From Paenibacillus sp. JCM 10914 (GTDB lineage: Bacteria > Bacillota > Bacilli > Paenibacillales > Paenibacillaceae), in NCBI RefSeq assembly GCF_001315105.1, contig NZ_BAZR01000002.1, positions 124,001 to 188,000 of the forward strand: a DNA stretch of 64,000 nt, given 5' to 3'. Positions 9,454 to 18,661 of this stretch are shown here, one piece after another (within the stretch, counting starts at the first letter, position 1; each line of letters begins with the position of its first letter). The position numbers were made by a program, and so were the translations under genes. Below the pieces are notes generated by a model that was not told where the DNA came from, ran no database searches, and worked only from the letters and a program-made list of their open reading frames with translations.

Positions 9454-9502
9454 ATTAGATGTATATTAAATTAGATTACCACTGGAGGAGGTGAGGAATC
9501 CA

Positions 9503-9808
9503 ATGGAGCAAACAGCGAACGCAGCTTACAAAGCGAGTGTGTTGCGGAACTTTCTGACAGAAGATGGGCGGATAAGCCAGATCCCTGCGAAGTACAAGAA
9601 GAAGATCATCATTCTGGAGTATATGGCCGAGCAACTGGAGTTGGGGCGAACGTACCCTGAGAAGGAAATCAACGACTTCATCCAGCAATTCCATGCGGAT
9701 TATGCAACCATTCGCAGAGAGTTCATCATTCATCACTATATGAGACGAAACACAGAAATTTATGAATGCAACCCACGTGACATGTGGACCAAGTGGGAGC
9801 AGATCTGA
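9503..9808 (+). CDS. DUF2087 domain protein
   Basis: A 101-residue protein with the DUF2087 signature: VLRNFLTEDGRISQIPAKYKKKIIILEYMAEQLELGRTY, then KEINDFIQQFHADYATIRREFI. The domain occurs alone or fused to winged-helix repressors and probably contacts nucleic acid or a regulator. ATG 9503 is chosen because GGAGGAGGTGAGG ends seven bases before it; GTG 9491 lies inside that ribosome site. The palindromic operator over the promoter suggests tight control, perhaps autoregulation. A hairpin follows. Confidence 0.85.
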   Translation: MEQTANAAYKASVLRNFLTEDGRISQIPAKYKKKIIILEYMAEQLELGRTYPEKEINDFIQQFHADYATIRREFIIHHYMRRNTEIYECNPRDMWTKWEQI

Positions 9809-9834
9809 ATGGCCGAGAGTAAACCAACAAAAAA

Positions 9835-9874
9835 AATCACCTTCCGTCAACCCGAAGGATACCGGAAGGTGATT
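9835..9874. terminator. Bidirectional terminator
   Basis: A perfect 12-bp stem AATCACCTTCCG / CGGAAGGTGATT (9835-9846 with 9863-9874) has an A run on the left and lies between the convergent DUF2087 and azoreductase genes. Confidence 0.8.
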
Positions 9875-9897
9875 GTTATACACTATTTATAAGTTAA

Positions 9898-10524
9898 TTA
9901 AAAACCAGCAGCAGCATTCTTTACAAGCTCAAGTCCGTTCTGCACAATAACCTCAGCCTCGTCCGGGAATTGGTTATGCCCTTCGATAATCAAGGTCTCA
10001 ATATCCTGTACGCCCCATTGGCGAAGATTCGCTGTTACGAAATTAACCGCCATCTCCGCAGCAGCCATCGGTCCTTCCGAATAGTTGCCGCCACGTGCAT
10101 TCAGAATGACCACTTTCTTGCCAGTTACGAGCCCTACAGCGCCTTGTGGCGTATATTTAAACGTCTTGCCTGCCTGGTTCAAGTAATCGATGTACGTATG
10201 CAGTACGGCTGGAACCGTCATGTTCCAGAGCGGGAATGCGATGACAATCTTGTCTGCAGCGAGGAACTGATCAATATATTTGTTGACATTGTCGGCTGCG
10301 GTCTGCTCTTCCGGTGTCGTTTCCAATCCACGACCTGATTTGAACATGCCGTTGATCGCTGTGCCGTCATAATACGGAAGATTCTCTGCGAACAAATCTA
10401 GTTCCGTAATTTGGTCTTCCGGATGATTCGACTTGAAAGATTCCAGAAACTCGTGGTACATCTTAACGCTTACGGACTGTTCAATTGCTCGGTTATTTGC
10501 CTTGATGAATAGTATATTTGCCAT
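9898..10524 (-). CDS. azoR: FMN-dependent NADH-azoreductase
   Basis: A 208-residue flavodoxin-fold protein of the AzoR family: an N-terminal FMN-phosphate loop around FIKANNRAIEQSVS, the FPLWNMTVPAVLHTYIDYL segment and ARGGNYSEGPM near residue 145. Such enzymes reduce azo compounds and, physiologically, quinones by two-electron transfer, protecting against electrophile stress. It starts at ATG 10524 behind AAGGAGAG and is a single gene with its own promoter carrying an operator-like palindrome (10556-10569), consistent with control by a quinone- or diamide-sensing repressor of the YodB/CatR type. That last point is inference. Confidence 0.92.
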   Translation of the reverse strand: MANILFIKANNRAIEQSVSVKMYHEFLESFKSNHPEDQITELDLFAENLPYYDGTAINGMFKSGRGLETTPEEQTAADNVNKYIDQFLAADKIVIAFPLWNMTVPAVLHTYIDYLNQAGKTFKYTPQGAVGLVTGKKVVILNARGGNYSEGPMAAAEMAVNFVTANLRQWGVQDIETLIIEGHNQFPDEAEVIVQNGLELVKNAAAGF

Positions 10525-10555
10525 GATGATTGTGACTCTCCTTAGTTGTATGGTT

Positions 10556-10598
10556 TACTTTATAAAGTATAGTATATTTCATTTATATCGTTTGTCAA
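10556..10598 (-). promoter_or_regulatory. azoR promoter and palindromic operator
   Basis: TTGACA (10598-10593), a 16-base spacer and TATACT (10576-10571) form a strong promoter. The perfect 14-bp palindrome TACTTTATAAAGTA (10569-10556) follows immediately, over the expected transcription start. Its TACT...AGTA ends resemble sites of DUF24/MarR-type redox repressors. Confidence 0.6.
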
Positions 10599-10603
10599 TC
10601 CTA

Positions 10604-11461
10604 TCAATGAACGATTGTAATATTGCCGGAATAGGTTTCCACTTGAATCATATCGTTGGTTTCTTCCATTGCCTTGGGAGCTTTGACCGTGCCAGCCAGC
10701 GCTTTCAGATTATAATAACCGCGGAATGAGGCGTCTGGCGCAACCTTAACGTTACCCGCCCTGCACAGTATGTTGACCTTGTGTACGCCCGTCAAGTCTG
10801 CTTGGACAGAGCCTGTCGTTACTTGAATGTCAAGAGGACCTTCCATATCTTTCAACACGATATCACCAGCAACAGTATTCATCTCGGCCTCTGCCTGAAT
10901 GTTATTGCCGGTGATCTTGCCGGCCACATTCTTTACGACTAATCGATTTGCCTGGATTCGATTAAGCTCTATATTGCCTGCTGCCACAAGAAGGTTCATG
11001 TCATCAGCAGTTGCATCATTCAACTGAATATTGCCGGTAAGTGCAACCATGTCCAGTTCTTGAAGACTCGTATGCTGTGGCAGCACGATGGTCATGTTTG
11101 CTTTGGGCATTCGAAAATCGAAGCCCAGGAATTCAAATGTATTTGCATCGCTAAAATCCATTCGTATATTTGCATCTATCGGTTGAAATGCGTTTAATAT
11201 TTCCGCGTGTTCTGGCTTGATGTTACCTTCCAAGTTGATATAACCTGTGTCATCAAGACTTGATTCGAAGGTAATATTCAAATTCAGATTACTTCTGATC
11301 TCAAGAAGCTTAATGTCTTGAGACGCTTGCAGGTCCCAACGCTTCTCATAAGAGACAAGATCTTCGTAAAATTTGAATTTGTTCATGGCCATGCCGACGA
11401 TACCCACCAGGATCAGAACGAATGCCAGGGTAAACAGCCATTTCTTGTTCATGATCTTCAT
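10604..11461 (-). CDS. DUF4097 beta-repeat membrane-anchored protein
   Basis: A 285-residue protein with one N-terminal membrane anchor (about residues 8-25) followed by an outward-facing beta-solenoid of short repeats: alternating I/L-x-N-x and G-N/D-I-x-L-x motifs such as LTGNIQLNDATADDMNLLVAAGNIEL. This is the DUF4097/LiaG-like architecture often found with PadR and DUF1700 genes. Its role is unknown and may be envelope-stress sensing or signalling. The start is either ATG 11461 (MKIMNKK) or the internal ATG three codons later. It overlaps the end of the DUF1700 gene by four bases, so it is translationally coupled. Confidence 0.85.
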   Translation of the reverse strand: MKIMNKKWLFTLAFVLILVGIVGMAMNKFKFYEDLVSYEKRWDLQASQDIKLLEIRSNLNLNITFESSLDDTGYINLEGNIKPEHAEILNAFQPIDANIRMDFSDANTFEFLGFDFRMPKANMTIVLPQHTSLQELDMVALTGNIQLNDATADDMNLLVAAGNIELNRIQANRLVVKNVAGKITGNNIQAEAEMNTVAGDIVLKDMEGPLDIQVTTGSVQADLTGVHKVNILCRAGNVKVAPDASFRGYYNLKALAGTVKAPKAMEETNDMIQVETYSGNITIVH

Positions 11462-12029
11462 TGCTGATCACGCCCTTTCCATAGTTGAACGTTCCAAAGG
11501 GAGTATCTCCGCGTTAACGTTAGTAACCCCGTCACTGCGGAGCGGGTGGCGATGTAGAGCAGGATACCGATTCCCACCAAGCTTACGGTCAAGAATAGTT
11601 TGGCTGGATAAAAAGTCCCGTTCATCATAAAATCAAGCAGGACGAATAAGGGACTGATCAAAGTGACGAGTGCGCCTATGGCAAGCGCGGCTCCGCCAGA
11701 CCACAGTGCGGCCAGGAAGGGTATCATAACGAGCGCGCAAAAAAAGAGTCCTGCTCCGATGACGTATTTCCGTAATGAGAAAGACGCGCTATGATTAGCT
11801 TGAAAAACGGTGGGGGAGGCGGGTCCATTTCGATAAATCGGTCACCGAGCGCTTCCTTGGCCATTTCAAACGGATCACCAAGCTCACGTGCAATCTCTTG
11901 TTCATTTCGGCCGTTCTGCATACCGATGATAAAATGGGATTCAACGTCCTGTATGAACTCCTTCCGCTCATGGGGAGGCAGAGGAGCTAGACGAGACTCC
12001 AGAATTGCAATGAATTGTTGTTTAGTCAT
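11458..12029 (-). CDS. DUF1700 membrane protein (frameshifted)
   Basis: Two frames make one protein of about 190 residues. The N-terminal part (from ATG 12029, behind GAGGAAGGAA) has the DUF1700 signature: a helical region LAPLPPHERKEFIQDVESHFIIGMQNGRNEQEIARELGDP. After a proline run near 11811, in a C-rich homopolymer, the frame is lost by one base. The other frame continues SFSLRKYVIGAGLFFCALV into three or four membrane helices ending at 11458. DUF1700 proteins are usually downstream of a padR gene, as here, and act as membrane partners of that regulatory unit. The break is probably a sequence error. Confidence 0.8.
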
Positions 12030-12351
12030 ATAAATTTCCTTCCTCAATTAAATTGAACACGTTGCCCACAAAAGTCGTCCATTCCTTGACCATGGCTCGC
12101 ATATAGATCACGCCGATGTCCGTTAGCCTGTAATACTTACGGGGCGGGCCCTCACTGGATTCCTGAAGATAGGTTGTGCAGTATCCCTCGTTAACAAGTC
12201 TGCGAAGCAGGGGATATAAGGCGCCCTCAGCGACTTCAATATGTTTGGATACGGCTTGTGCCAGTTCGTAGCCATACTGATCTTTGCGGTGAATAAGCAC
12301 GAGCACGCACAGTTCAAGAACCCCTTTCTTAAATTGAATGCTGACATCCAT
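12022..12351 (-). CDS. PadR-family transcriptional regulator
   Basis: A 109-residue winged-helix protein with the PadR pattern KKGVLELCVLVLIHRKDQYGYELAQAV, then EGALYPLLRRLVNEGY (recognition helix and wing) and the Y-R-LT-G region. It is the first gene of the padR-DUF1700-DUF4097 operon and overlaps the next start by eight bases. PadR proteins usually repress their own operon until an envelope- or drug-related signal appears. The start is ATG 12351. Confidence 0.92.
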   Translation of the reverse strand: MDVSIQFKKGVLELCVLVLIHRKDQYGYELAQAVSKHIEVAEGALYPLLRRLVNEGYCTTYLQESSEGPPRKYYRLTDIGVIYMRAMVKEWTTFVGNVFNLIEEGNLYD

Positions 12352-12640
12352 CCGGTCGTTCCCCTTTCTGGTCGGTTGCTCATGATGTAAATTTCGAGGT
12401 AGTAATTAATAATCAGTAGTGAACCATATTTAAGATAACATCCGGTACTGATTAATGCAAGATACTGAATATAAAATACTTAATACGCCTATTAAAGCCT
12501 ATCAAAGGGGAAAGAGGTCGAATCATAAGAACATTTGTATGAGATTGGCAAATTCGTTTGAAGAAGAGAGGCCACGGTTATATAGAAGTTAACTGAACAT
12601 TAGGATCGTTTTTCCAATTCGAGTGGAGGGATGAGCGAAG

Positions 12641-12781
12641 ATGTCCAATATCGACCGGTTTATTCTAACGAAGTTGAACAATTGCGAGGAGAGAACGACG
12701 CGTAGAAATTTACTGAAGTTATTTTTGATTCGCATTGAGCGTGCACAGATTGAGCAAGAGCGTCGTCTGTATGAGTTATAG
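12641..12781 (+). CDS. Small basic protein, unknown
   Basis: A 46-codon ORF starting MSNIDRFILTKLNNCEERT and ending in a charged helix (RIERAQIEQERRLYEL). A GGAGGG ribosome site lies ten bases upstream of ATG 12641. There is no signal peptide or known domain; the strong helical amphipathic pattern and codon use look coding. It is isolated in a gap of about 480 bases between two minus-strand genes and could be a small sporulation or DNA-associated protein, but I cannot name it. Confidence 0.4.
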   Translation: MSNIDRFILTKLNNCEERTTRRNLLKLFLIRIERAQIEQERRLYEL

Positions 12782-12806
12782 TGGTAGAGAGTAGGAATAA
12801 ATAAAC

Positions 12807-12846
12807 AAAAAAAGGGCTACCCCTCTTTATTTAGAAGAGGGATAGC
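12807..12846 (-). terminator. Terminator of the 79-residue hypothetical gene
   Basis: On the minus strand a 12-bp stem (12846-12835 with 12827-12816, one mismatch) is followed by seven U. The stop codon of the gene lies in the loop. Confidence 0.75.
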
Positions 12847-13070
12847 GCAAGAGAGTCGTTTTCACTTTTGCTGTGAAGAATTGCCTCGGATCCTTCGATC
12901 TCAATGCTGATCAGGGAGTTGAGGCATTTTTGCAGCGCATTTTTACCGTAAGCAATTTTATGCTCTAGCGCGCTGGTCAGTAGCTTGAGCACTTTCTGTA
13001 CTGGTTGCTTGCTATCTGTTGTAAAATAGACAGGCACCGGCTTATTCTGGAACATAATTAATGTTTTCAT
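12831..13070 (-). CDS. Hypothetical protein, 79 residues
   Basis: A small soluble protein beginning MKTLIMFQNKPVPVYFTTDS, predicted alpha/beta, with one cysteine. The ribosome site GAGGTGATAG precedes ATG 13070, and a TATAAT box lies about 45 bases further upstream. The stop is inside a good terminator loop, which supports a real monocistronic gene. No family is recognised. Confidence 0.6.
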   Translation of the reverse strand: MKTLIMFQNKPVPVYFTTDSKQPVQKVLKLLTSALEHKIAYGKNALQKCLNSLISIEIEGSEAILHSKSENDSLALSLF

Positions 13071-13445
13071 TATCCTATCACCTCACGAAAAGTTATTTCA
13101 TGATAATTGCATTATAATTAACCAATCTTAAAATAACCTTAAATTCAAACAATTAATCAGAATCATTTTTGAGAGAGTGACATTTCTGTGAACGTGCCTT
13201 CTTATGGCTGCAAAAAACGTATTACAGCCTATAGATAATATATAAATGGTTCCATAGAACTAGCAATATCTTTCAATAAATAGGAGTTAGGTAATATGAC
13301 ACAAATTGACAGAATGACAGCCTCAATGATATTATTACAATAATGTAACTATTTTATACGCCGTTTGATATAGGTTTTTAGCCTTGGTCTGTGGAAATAT
13401 ATAATATAATGAATATCGCATTACAATGGAAGGTAGGTAAACCGC
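13071..13445. other. Intergenic region ahead of the type VII locus
   Basis: No gene is seen in these 375 bases, which are AT-rich. On the minus side lies the TATAAT of the small gene. On the plus side a perfect TTGACA (13305-13310) is followed at 17 bases by a weak GATATT, the best candidate promoter for yukD. A second possibility is the TATAAT near 13405. A short GGCTG/CAGCC hairpin lies at 13207-13230. Confidence 0.4.
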
Positions 13446-13757
13446 ATGATACTCACCGTGATCAGCGGGCGGAACGACGAGGACTGGTTTGACATTGATG
13501 TACCCGATGGATGCACGCATGTGCAGTTAATTGATCTGCTGGGACTACGTTTGTTTCAAGAACCCGCTGGCAAAGAGATTCAATATATACTAGAAGCTAG
13601 ATTTCCGGAAGGCATGTGGTTTACGGTAAACGGTCACACCAGCCTGGTAGAGGCCGGACTACGTGAAGGCTCTTACATCCGCTTGCAGCGGGCGTTCTCC
13701 ACAACAGATGAAGAGGCGCCTGTCTTTGGCAGAAGATCGTTGTTTCAAGAAGGATAG
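13446..13757 (+). CDS. yukD: YukD/EsaB ubiquitin-like type VII secretion protein
   Basis: A 103-residue protein with a ubiquitin-like fold pattern: MILTVISGRNDEDWFDIDVPDG, then a helix and SLVEAGLREGSYIRLQRA. It corresponds to YukD/EsaB of Bacillota type VII systems and to the N-terminal domain of actinobacterial EccD. It lacks the membrane helices of EccD. It starts at ATG 13446 behind GGAAGGTAGG and is the first gene of the secretion locus, with the ATPase gene 76 bases downstream. EsaB homologues are needed for secretion or its regulation. Confidence 0.88.
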   Translation: MILTVISGRNDEDWFDIDVPDGCTHVQLIDLLGLRLFQEPAGKEIQYILEARFPEGMWFTVNGHTSLVEAGLREGSYIRLQRAFSTTDEEAPVFGRRSLFQEG

Positions 13758-13833
13758 ATTTGGGTAAGTATCCCATTGATTTGAATTGAAACAATGAGCT
13801 TCATGAGATGCTTCGGATTAGGAGGAAGAGACT

Positions 13834-16800
13834 ATGAACGTGTTGTATCAACGTTCGCCGCGAATTAAACCAGCATTATCCAACGAGGAATTGGAGATAT
13901 TCAGACCCCCTTCAGAACCGGCTAAGCCGTCGTTCTCCATGGTCTCCATCATTATTCCGATTATTATGACGGCAGCGATCATCGGTTTTTATGTTTATAT
14001 GAATATGAGCGGTAGGATGGCAGGCCCGAATTACATGATGTTGTCTATTTTTATGATGATTACATCATTTACTCTGCCGTTCTTTATGTACTTAAGCAAT
14101 AAGAAGGTCTATCAGAAGAAGCTGGCAGAACGAAATCAGAACTATCGTGCACAGCTCGACTTACTCCGTGAGGAGATGAAGGTAAGGCAAGAGGATCAAG
14201 TTCATACGATGTTTGATATCCATGGTGATCCCGAAGCTTGCTATCAAGTGGTCAAGAATCGGAGCAGCCGTCTGTGGGAACGTTCCCCGGAAGACTCAGA
14301 CTTTCTGGAGCTATGTGTGGGCAAAGGTCAGATACCTTTTCATGTTCAACTGAAGCCGCCGCGTCCTGACGGTTACGATAAAGATCCGCTAATTGAATCG
14401 GCCGAAGCGCTGACTTCCGAATTCCAGACGGTGGAGAATGCGTCTATCGCTCTCCCGTTATTCGAATCCAAGATTATCGGTGTTGTGGGCGGACGTGAAC
14501 AAGTGCTGAATATGCTTCGGGTTATGGTAGCACAAGCTGCTGTGCGCCATTCCCCGGACGAGGTGAAGATTGCGGCTTTCTACGAGGAGAAGGAATCTAC
14601 GGATTGGCAATGGCTGCGCTGGCTGCCCCATACGTGGGACGATGAGCGTGACAGCCGTTATTTGGCCGAGCGCAGAAGTAGCGCACACCAGCTTGCTGAT
14701 GAGCTGTTCACCCAGTTATACCGACGAAAGAGCAATCGGTCTGAGCACGGCAAGAAATCGATCAACATTCCTGCATATATCGTCATTCTTTCGGAGACCC
14801 ATTTAATCGAGGAGGAGCCACTGCTTCCATTATTAATGGAAGATGCTGAAGCGATTGATGTGGTAACGATCATCTTGTCCGACCGCAAAGAGAGTCTGCC
14901 TATGCATTGTCAGCTCATCTTTGAAGTGGATGGTAATCAGGCAGGATATACAATGAAGAAGCAAGACGGCACGGTTTCAAGGCAATCTTTTCAATCTCAT
15001 CATATCAGCAGGGAGCATATGGATGGGCTTTCCCGTTATATGGCACCGATTCGGTTGAAGAGATCTTCGGCCTCGGACATTCCAAGCGTGCTGACACTAT
15101 TCGAGATGATGGACTTCCAGCACATACAGGAACTGGACGTACATAACCGATGGATGAGTAACCGGTTCCCGGATTCGCTGCCAGTACCAATGGGGGTTAG
15201 AGCTGGGGGCAAGCGGATTAAATTGAATTTGCATGATAAAATAGAACGTCAAGGTCATGGACCACACGGACTCATCGCCGGCACGACCGGATCTGGCAAA
15301 AGTGAAGTAATCCAATCGATTGTTGCCTCATTGGCGGCGGAATTCCACCCTCATGATCTGGCTTTCATGCTGATCGATTACAAGGGGGGCGGCATGTCCA
15401 ACACCTTTATTGATTTGCCGCATGTTGTCGGCACCATTACGAATCTCGACAGCAATCTGATTGAGAGAGCGAAAGTATCTCTTAAGGCAGAGCTTGTTCG
15501 CAGACAAAAAATATTGAATGATGCCGGCAATTTGCAGCATATCGACGAATATTACAAGCTGCTACGGAATCGTCACGGTGAGCCGCTGCCGCATCTGGTC
15601 ATCATCATTGACGAATTTGCGCAGCTCAAGAAAGATCAGCCAGAATTTATGGATGAACTGATCAGCATTGCGGCCATCGGTCGTACGCTCGGGGTGCATC
15701 TTATTCTTGCCACCCAGAAACCAGCTGGTGTAGTCGATGATAAGATTTGGAGCAATTCTCGCTTCCGAATATGTCTGCGAGTACAAAGCGAGGGAGATAG
15801 TCGGGACATGCTGAAAATTCCGAACGCTGCCTGGATTAACAAGCCAGGCCGTGGTTATTTTCAAGTCGGTAGCGATGAAGTGTTCGAAGAAATGCAGTTC
15901 GCTTGGAGTGGTGCACCTTATGTAGAAGAGAAGGATGCACAGGGAACCGTCATTATTCAAGAAGTTCGAATTAATGGCAAGTCAATGCCCATGCTCACGA
16001 CCGAACCGGCATCCGGATCGAATCGGGAATTACCTAAACAGCTTCAAGTATTTATTGATCATCTAGCCAAGTCTGCTTCCAATCAAGGAATCGAGCGTTT
16101 GCCTGGACCGTGGTTGCCACCGCTACCAGAGAGTTTGGATCTGGATGATGTATTGTCCGTAATTGAACAGAGAAGCTCGGACGTATTGGAGAAATCCGGC
16201 CTTCTGTCCTATGTGGGCATGGTGGATGATCTCCCTAATCAATGTCAGAAACCGCTAGTTCTTAATCTCGAGCAGGGACATTGGGCGGTATATGGTATGC
16301 CTGGACTAGGCAAGACGACGTTCGTCCAGAGTATGCTAATGTCGCTGGCAAGACAGTATACCCCGGACCAATGGCAGGGATATATTATGGATATGGGACG
16401 AATGATGCGAGATTTTACAGGACTACCAAATATCGGTGGAGTTATGACGATAGAAGAAGAAGACCGTGTCAAACGCTTATTCCGTTTTCTGGCGAAAACG
16501 ACGTCTTTGCGCAAGGAGATGATCGCAGAGGCAGGTGTGAAGACCGTTGCCTCCTATCGCCGGTTTAATACCGATCCGATACCGCAATTGGTGGTTGTCA
16601 TCGATGGATACCTGAATTTCAGAAATTCCTATCCGGATGAGAACGAGATGCTCGAATACTTGCTGCGAGAAGGTGGCAGCCTAGGGCTTACATTCATCAT
16701 TACTGCAAATCGGATTTCGGATATGTTCGAGAAAGTTCGGAGTAACATCTCACAGGCTGTTACGTTTGAGTTGGCGGATCCGGCCGATTATTACTATGCA

Positions 16801-17811
16801 GTCGGGCGGCCATCAAGGGCCCCAAGCCAGCTTCCGCCTGGCAGGGGACTTGTTAAAGGTCAGGTTCCGCCACTCGAGTTCCAGACGGCACTTCCGGCTT
16901 CGGGATCGGATGAGGGGGATCGATCCTCGGCCCTGCGCGAAATGATCCGCTTGCTCCAAGAGGGCTGGCAAGGAGAAGCAGCGCCCGCAATTGAATCGTT
17001 GCCGGAGCAGATTGCACTGTATCCGCTGCTCAAGTCTTATTCGGGCGGTGAAACGACAAGTTCAATCTATCGCGTGCCGGTGGGCGTCGTTACCGATGAT
17101 CTCGCTCCATTCACGATTAATCTGCAGGATGGGCCGCATTTTATTGTGGCCAGTCCGATGGAGGGGGGCAAGACATCGTTCATGCTTAGCTGGCTGCTCT
17201 CGCTTACTTATCATACTTCGCCAGAGCAATTGGAGATATACACGGTGGATACCCGTTACGGAAGCAATGGCTTAAGCCTGCTGAGCGCTATTCCGCACGT
17301 TCGTGGTCACGCCGAGAATGAGGAAGAATTGGCCTCTATCGTTTCGAGCCTCTATGAGCGTGTTCAGACGAGGTCGAAGGATGGCGATGATCCGGCTATC
17401 TTGTTCATGATCGATGATGCTGACGTGCTGAGTAAGCAGATATCCGATTTTACCCTCAAGGATCAGTTGTCAGCCATCGTGAGGTTGGGCAGAGATCGGA
17501 GAGTGCATGTCGTCATTGCGGGCATTCCAGCCGATTTCCCGACGTATGGCGTTGACTGGTTTACGGACATCAAAGCTTTGCAGAATGGATTTCTGTTCGG
17601 GACTTTAGATTCTAATGATTTATCGTTCTTCCGAATTCCATTCTCCGAGTCAACGAATAGTTCCGGAGGACTAAAATCGCTCCCGCCGGGTCAAGGGTAC
17701 TATATGAAACGCAAGTTTTCCAGAGTAAAAGGCGCAGTTCCGTTCGACAACGAGTGGAACGCACAAAAATGGGTCGCAGAAATTCGTGACCGATGGCATG
17801 TTGTAGTTTGA
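13834..17811 (+). CDS. essC: Type VII secretion FtsK/SpoIIIE ATPase (EccC/EssC family)
   Basis: A 1325-residue motor protein. Two membrane helices (about residues 30-50 and 65-85) are followed by a helical linker and three FtsK-like ATPase domains with P-loops at about 482 (GTTGSGKS), 821 (GMPGLGKT) and 1109 (SPMEGGKT). Walker B of domain 1 is complete (HLVIIIDEFAQL, near 590); domain 2 has VVIDGY and domain 3 FMIDDA, so only domain 1 looks fully catalytic. The N-terminus lacks the two FHA domains of S. aureus EssC and instead starts with RSPRIKP...FRPPSEP, closer to the RPPR motif start of actinobacterial EccC. It drives export of WXG100 proteins. The next gene starts 16 bases later. ATG 13834 is preceded by AGGAGGAAGAG. 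Confidence 0.93.
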   Translation: MNVLYQRSPRIKPALSNEELEIFRPPSEPAKPSFSMVSIIIPIIMTAAIIGFYVYMNMSGRMAGPNYMMLSIFMMITSFTLPFFMYLSNKKVYQKKLAERNQNYRAQLDLLREEMKVRQEDQVHTMFDIHGDPEACYQVVKNRSSRLWERSPEDSDFLELCVGKGQIPFHVQLKPPRPDGYDKDPLIESAEALTSEFQTVENASIALPLFESKIIGVVGGREQVLNMLRVMVAQAAVRHSPDEVKIAAFYEEKESTDWQWLRWLPHTWDDERDSRYLAERRSSAHQLADELFTQLYRRKSNRSEHGKKSINIPAYIVILSETHLIEEEPLLPLLMEDAEAIDVVTIILSDRKESLPMHCQLIFEVDGNQAGYTMKKQDGTVSRQSFQSHHISREHMDGLSRYMAPIRLKRSSASDIPSVLTLFEMMDFQHIQELDVHNRWMSNRFPDSLPVPMGVRAGGKRIKLNLHDKIERQGHGPHGLIAGTTGSGKSEVIQSIVASLAAEFHPHDLAFMLIDYKGGGMSNTFIDLPHVVGTITNLDSNLIERAKVSLKAELVRRQKILNDAGNLQHIDEYYKLLRNRHGEPLPHLVIIIDEFAQLKKDQPEFMDELISIAAIGRTLGVHLILATQKPAGVVDDKIWSNSRFRICLRVQSEGDSRDMLKIPNAAWINKPGRGYFQVGSDEVFEEMQFAWSGAPYVEEKDAQGTVIIQEVRINGKSMPMLTTEPASGSNRELPKQLQVFIDHLAKSASNQGIERLPGPWLPPLPESLDLDDVLSVIEQRSSDVLEKSGLLSYVGMVDDLPNQCQKPLVLNLEQGHWAVYGMPGLGKTTFVQSMLMSLARQYTPDQWQGYIMDMGRMMRDFTGLPNIGGVMTIEEEDRVKRLFRFLAKTTSLRKEMIAEAGVKTVASYRRFNTDPIPQLVVVIDGYLNFRNSYPDENEMLEYLLREGGSLGLTFIITANRISDMFEKVRSNISQAVTFELADPADYYYAVGRPSRAPSQLPPGRGLVKGQVPPLEFQTALPASGSDEGDRSSALREMIRLLQEGWQGEAAPAIESLPEQIALYPLLKSYSGGETTSSIYRVPVGVVTDDLAPFTINLQDGPHFIVASPMEGGKTSFMLSWLLSLTYHTSPEQLEIYTVDTRYGSNGLSLLSAIPHVRGHAENEEELASIVSSLYERVQTRSKDGDDPAILFMIDDADVLSKQISDFTLKDQLSAIVRLGRDRRVHVVIAGIPADFPTYGVDWFTDIKALQNGFLFGTLDSNDLSFFRIPFSESTNSSGGLKSLPPGQGYYMKRKFSRVKGAVPFDNEWNAQKWVAEIRDRWHVVV

Positions 17812-17827
17812 GGGGAGGTGGCTCATA

Positions 17828-18634
17828 ATGTTGACGATTCATGCTTCCAAACAAGAGACGATAACACTCAATGACAAGGAATTCTTTTTCCTGGCTGGGA
17901 TTATCGGATCAGACCGATTGCTGGGTGTGGAAGATCCTTTCATCGGATTTTTGACCGAGGATATCGCAGTTGAATGGGAGAATGCCAAACAATCGCTTCT
18001 GGGTAAGCAATACTTAATCCAAGAGGAAGGCGGGGAATTGTCAATTCCGCCAGAAGTCTTCTCTCGGGTTGCAATTGCCGGGCTTGCAGAACGTGCGTGT
18101 TGGTTGAAATATGAGAATGAAGAATCTTCGTTTGAAGGATATTTACACGTGACTGACGAACGTGTTATACAAGTGTGCAAGAGTGAAGATGATCATCGGT
18201 GCTATATGTTAAGTGAATTAGGAACGATTGAACAAACATGTGATTCAATCGTGGGGGATCTGGCTTTAAGTGAACAGAATTGGGGAGATATCCCTGCGTT
18301 ACTGCTTAGTCGCAAGGAATTCGGGGATATCTATACGTCAGCTACGGATTACAAGAGCGCTGACATCAGCGATCGACTTGCGCGGCTTACAGATGATGCG
18401 GAAGGATCGATCGCACTTGCGAAATGTTTGAAGAACAGAGTATCGTCGGGGGAACTCCAACTGTCTATATGGAACGGAATCAGTTGGGAAAGTCAAAATG
18501 CAGCATTTATCGTGAACGAGTCCATGAATTGGCTGCTCCGTATGAGCCTGGAGGGAGACCAGGATTGGTTAACGGCGGCGCCAGCAACCAAAGAACAGTT
18601 TCGTCATATGATTCTTACGTGGTTAAAACAGTAA
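17828..18634 (+). CDS. Unknown type VII locus protein, possible EspG-like chaperone
   Basis: A 268-residue soluble protein with no membrane helix and no family I can name. It begins with beta strands, then LNDKEFFFLAGIIGSDRLLG, a helix-rich region ending in LIQEEGGELSIPPEVFSRVAIAGLAERACWLKYEN, and alternating strands and helices to the end. The layout (short 'target/activity' helix early, dG.L.ip mid-region, then strands) recalls EspG chaperones of mycobacterial ESX systems, which bind WXG100-type substrates, but similarity is only at the pattern level. It lies between the ATPase and two WXG100-like genes, 16 and 27 bases from its neighbours. The start is ATG 17828 behind GAGGGGAGGTGG. Confidence 0.6.
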   Translation: MLTIHASKQETITLNDKEFFFLAGIIGSDRLLGVEDPFIGFLTEDIAVEWENAKQSLLGKQYLIQEEGGELSIPPEVFSRVAIAGLAERACWLKYENEESSFEGYLHVTDERVIQVCKSEDDHRCYMLSELGTIEQTCDSIVGDLALSEQNWGDIPALLLSRKEFGDIYTSATDYKSADISDRLARLTDDAEGSIALAKCLKNRVSSGELQLSIWNGISWESQNAAFIVNESMNWLLRMSLEGDQDWLTAAPATKEQFRHMILTWLKQ

Positions 18635-18661
18635 TAGAGCCTGTATGAAAGGTGAGGAACC

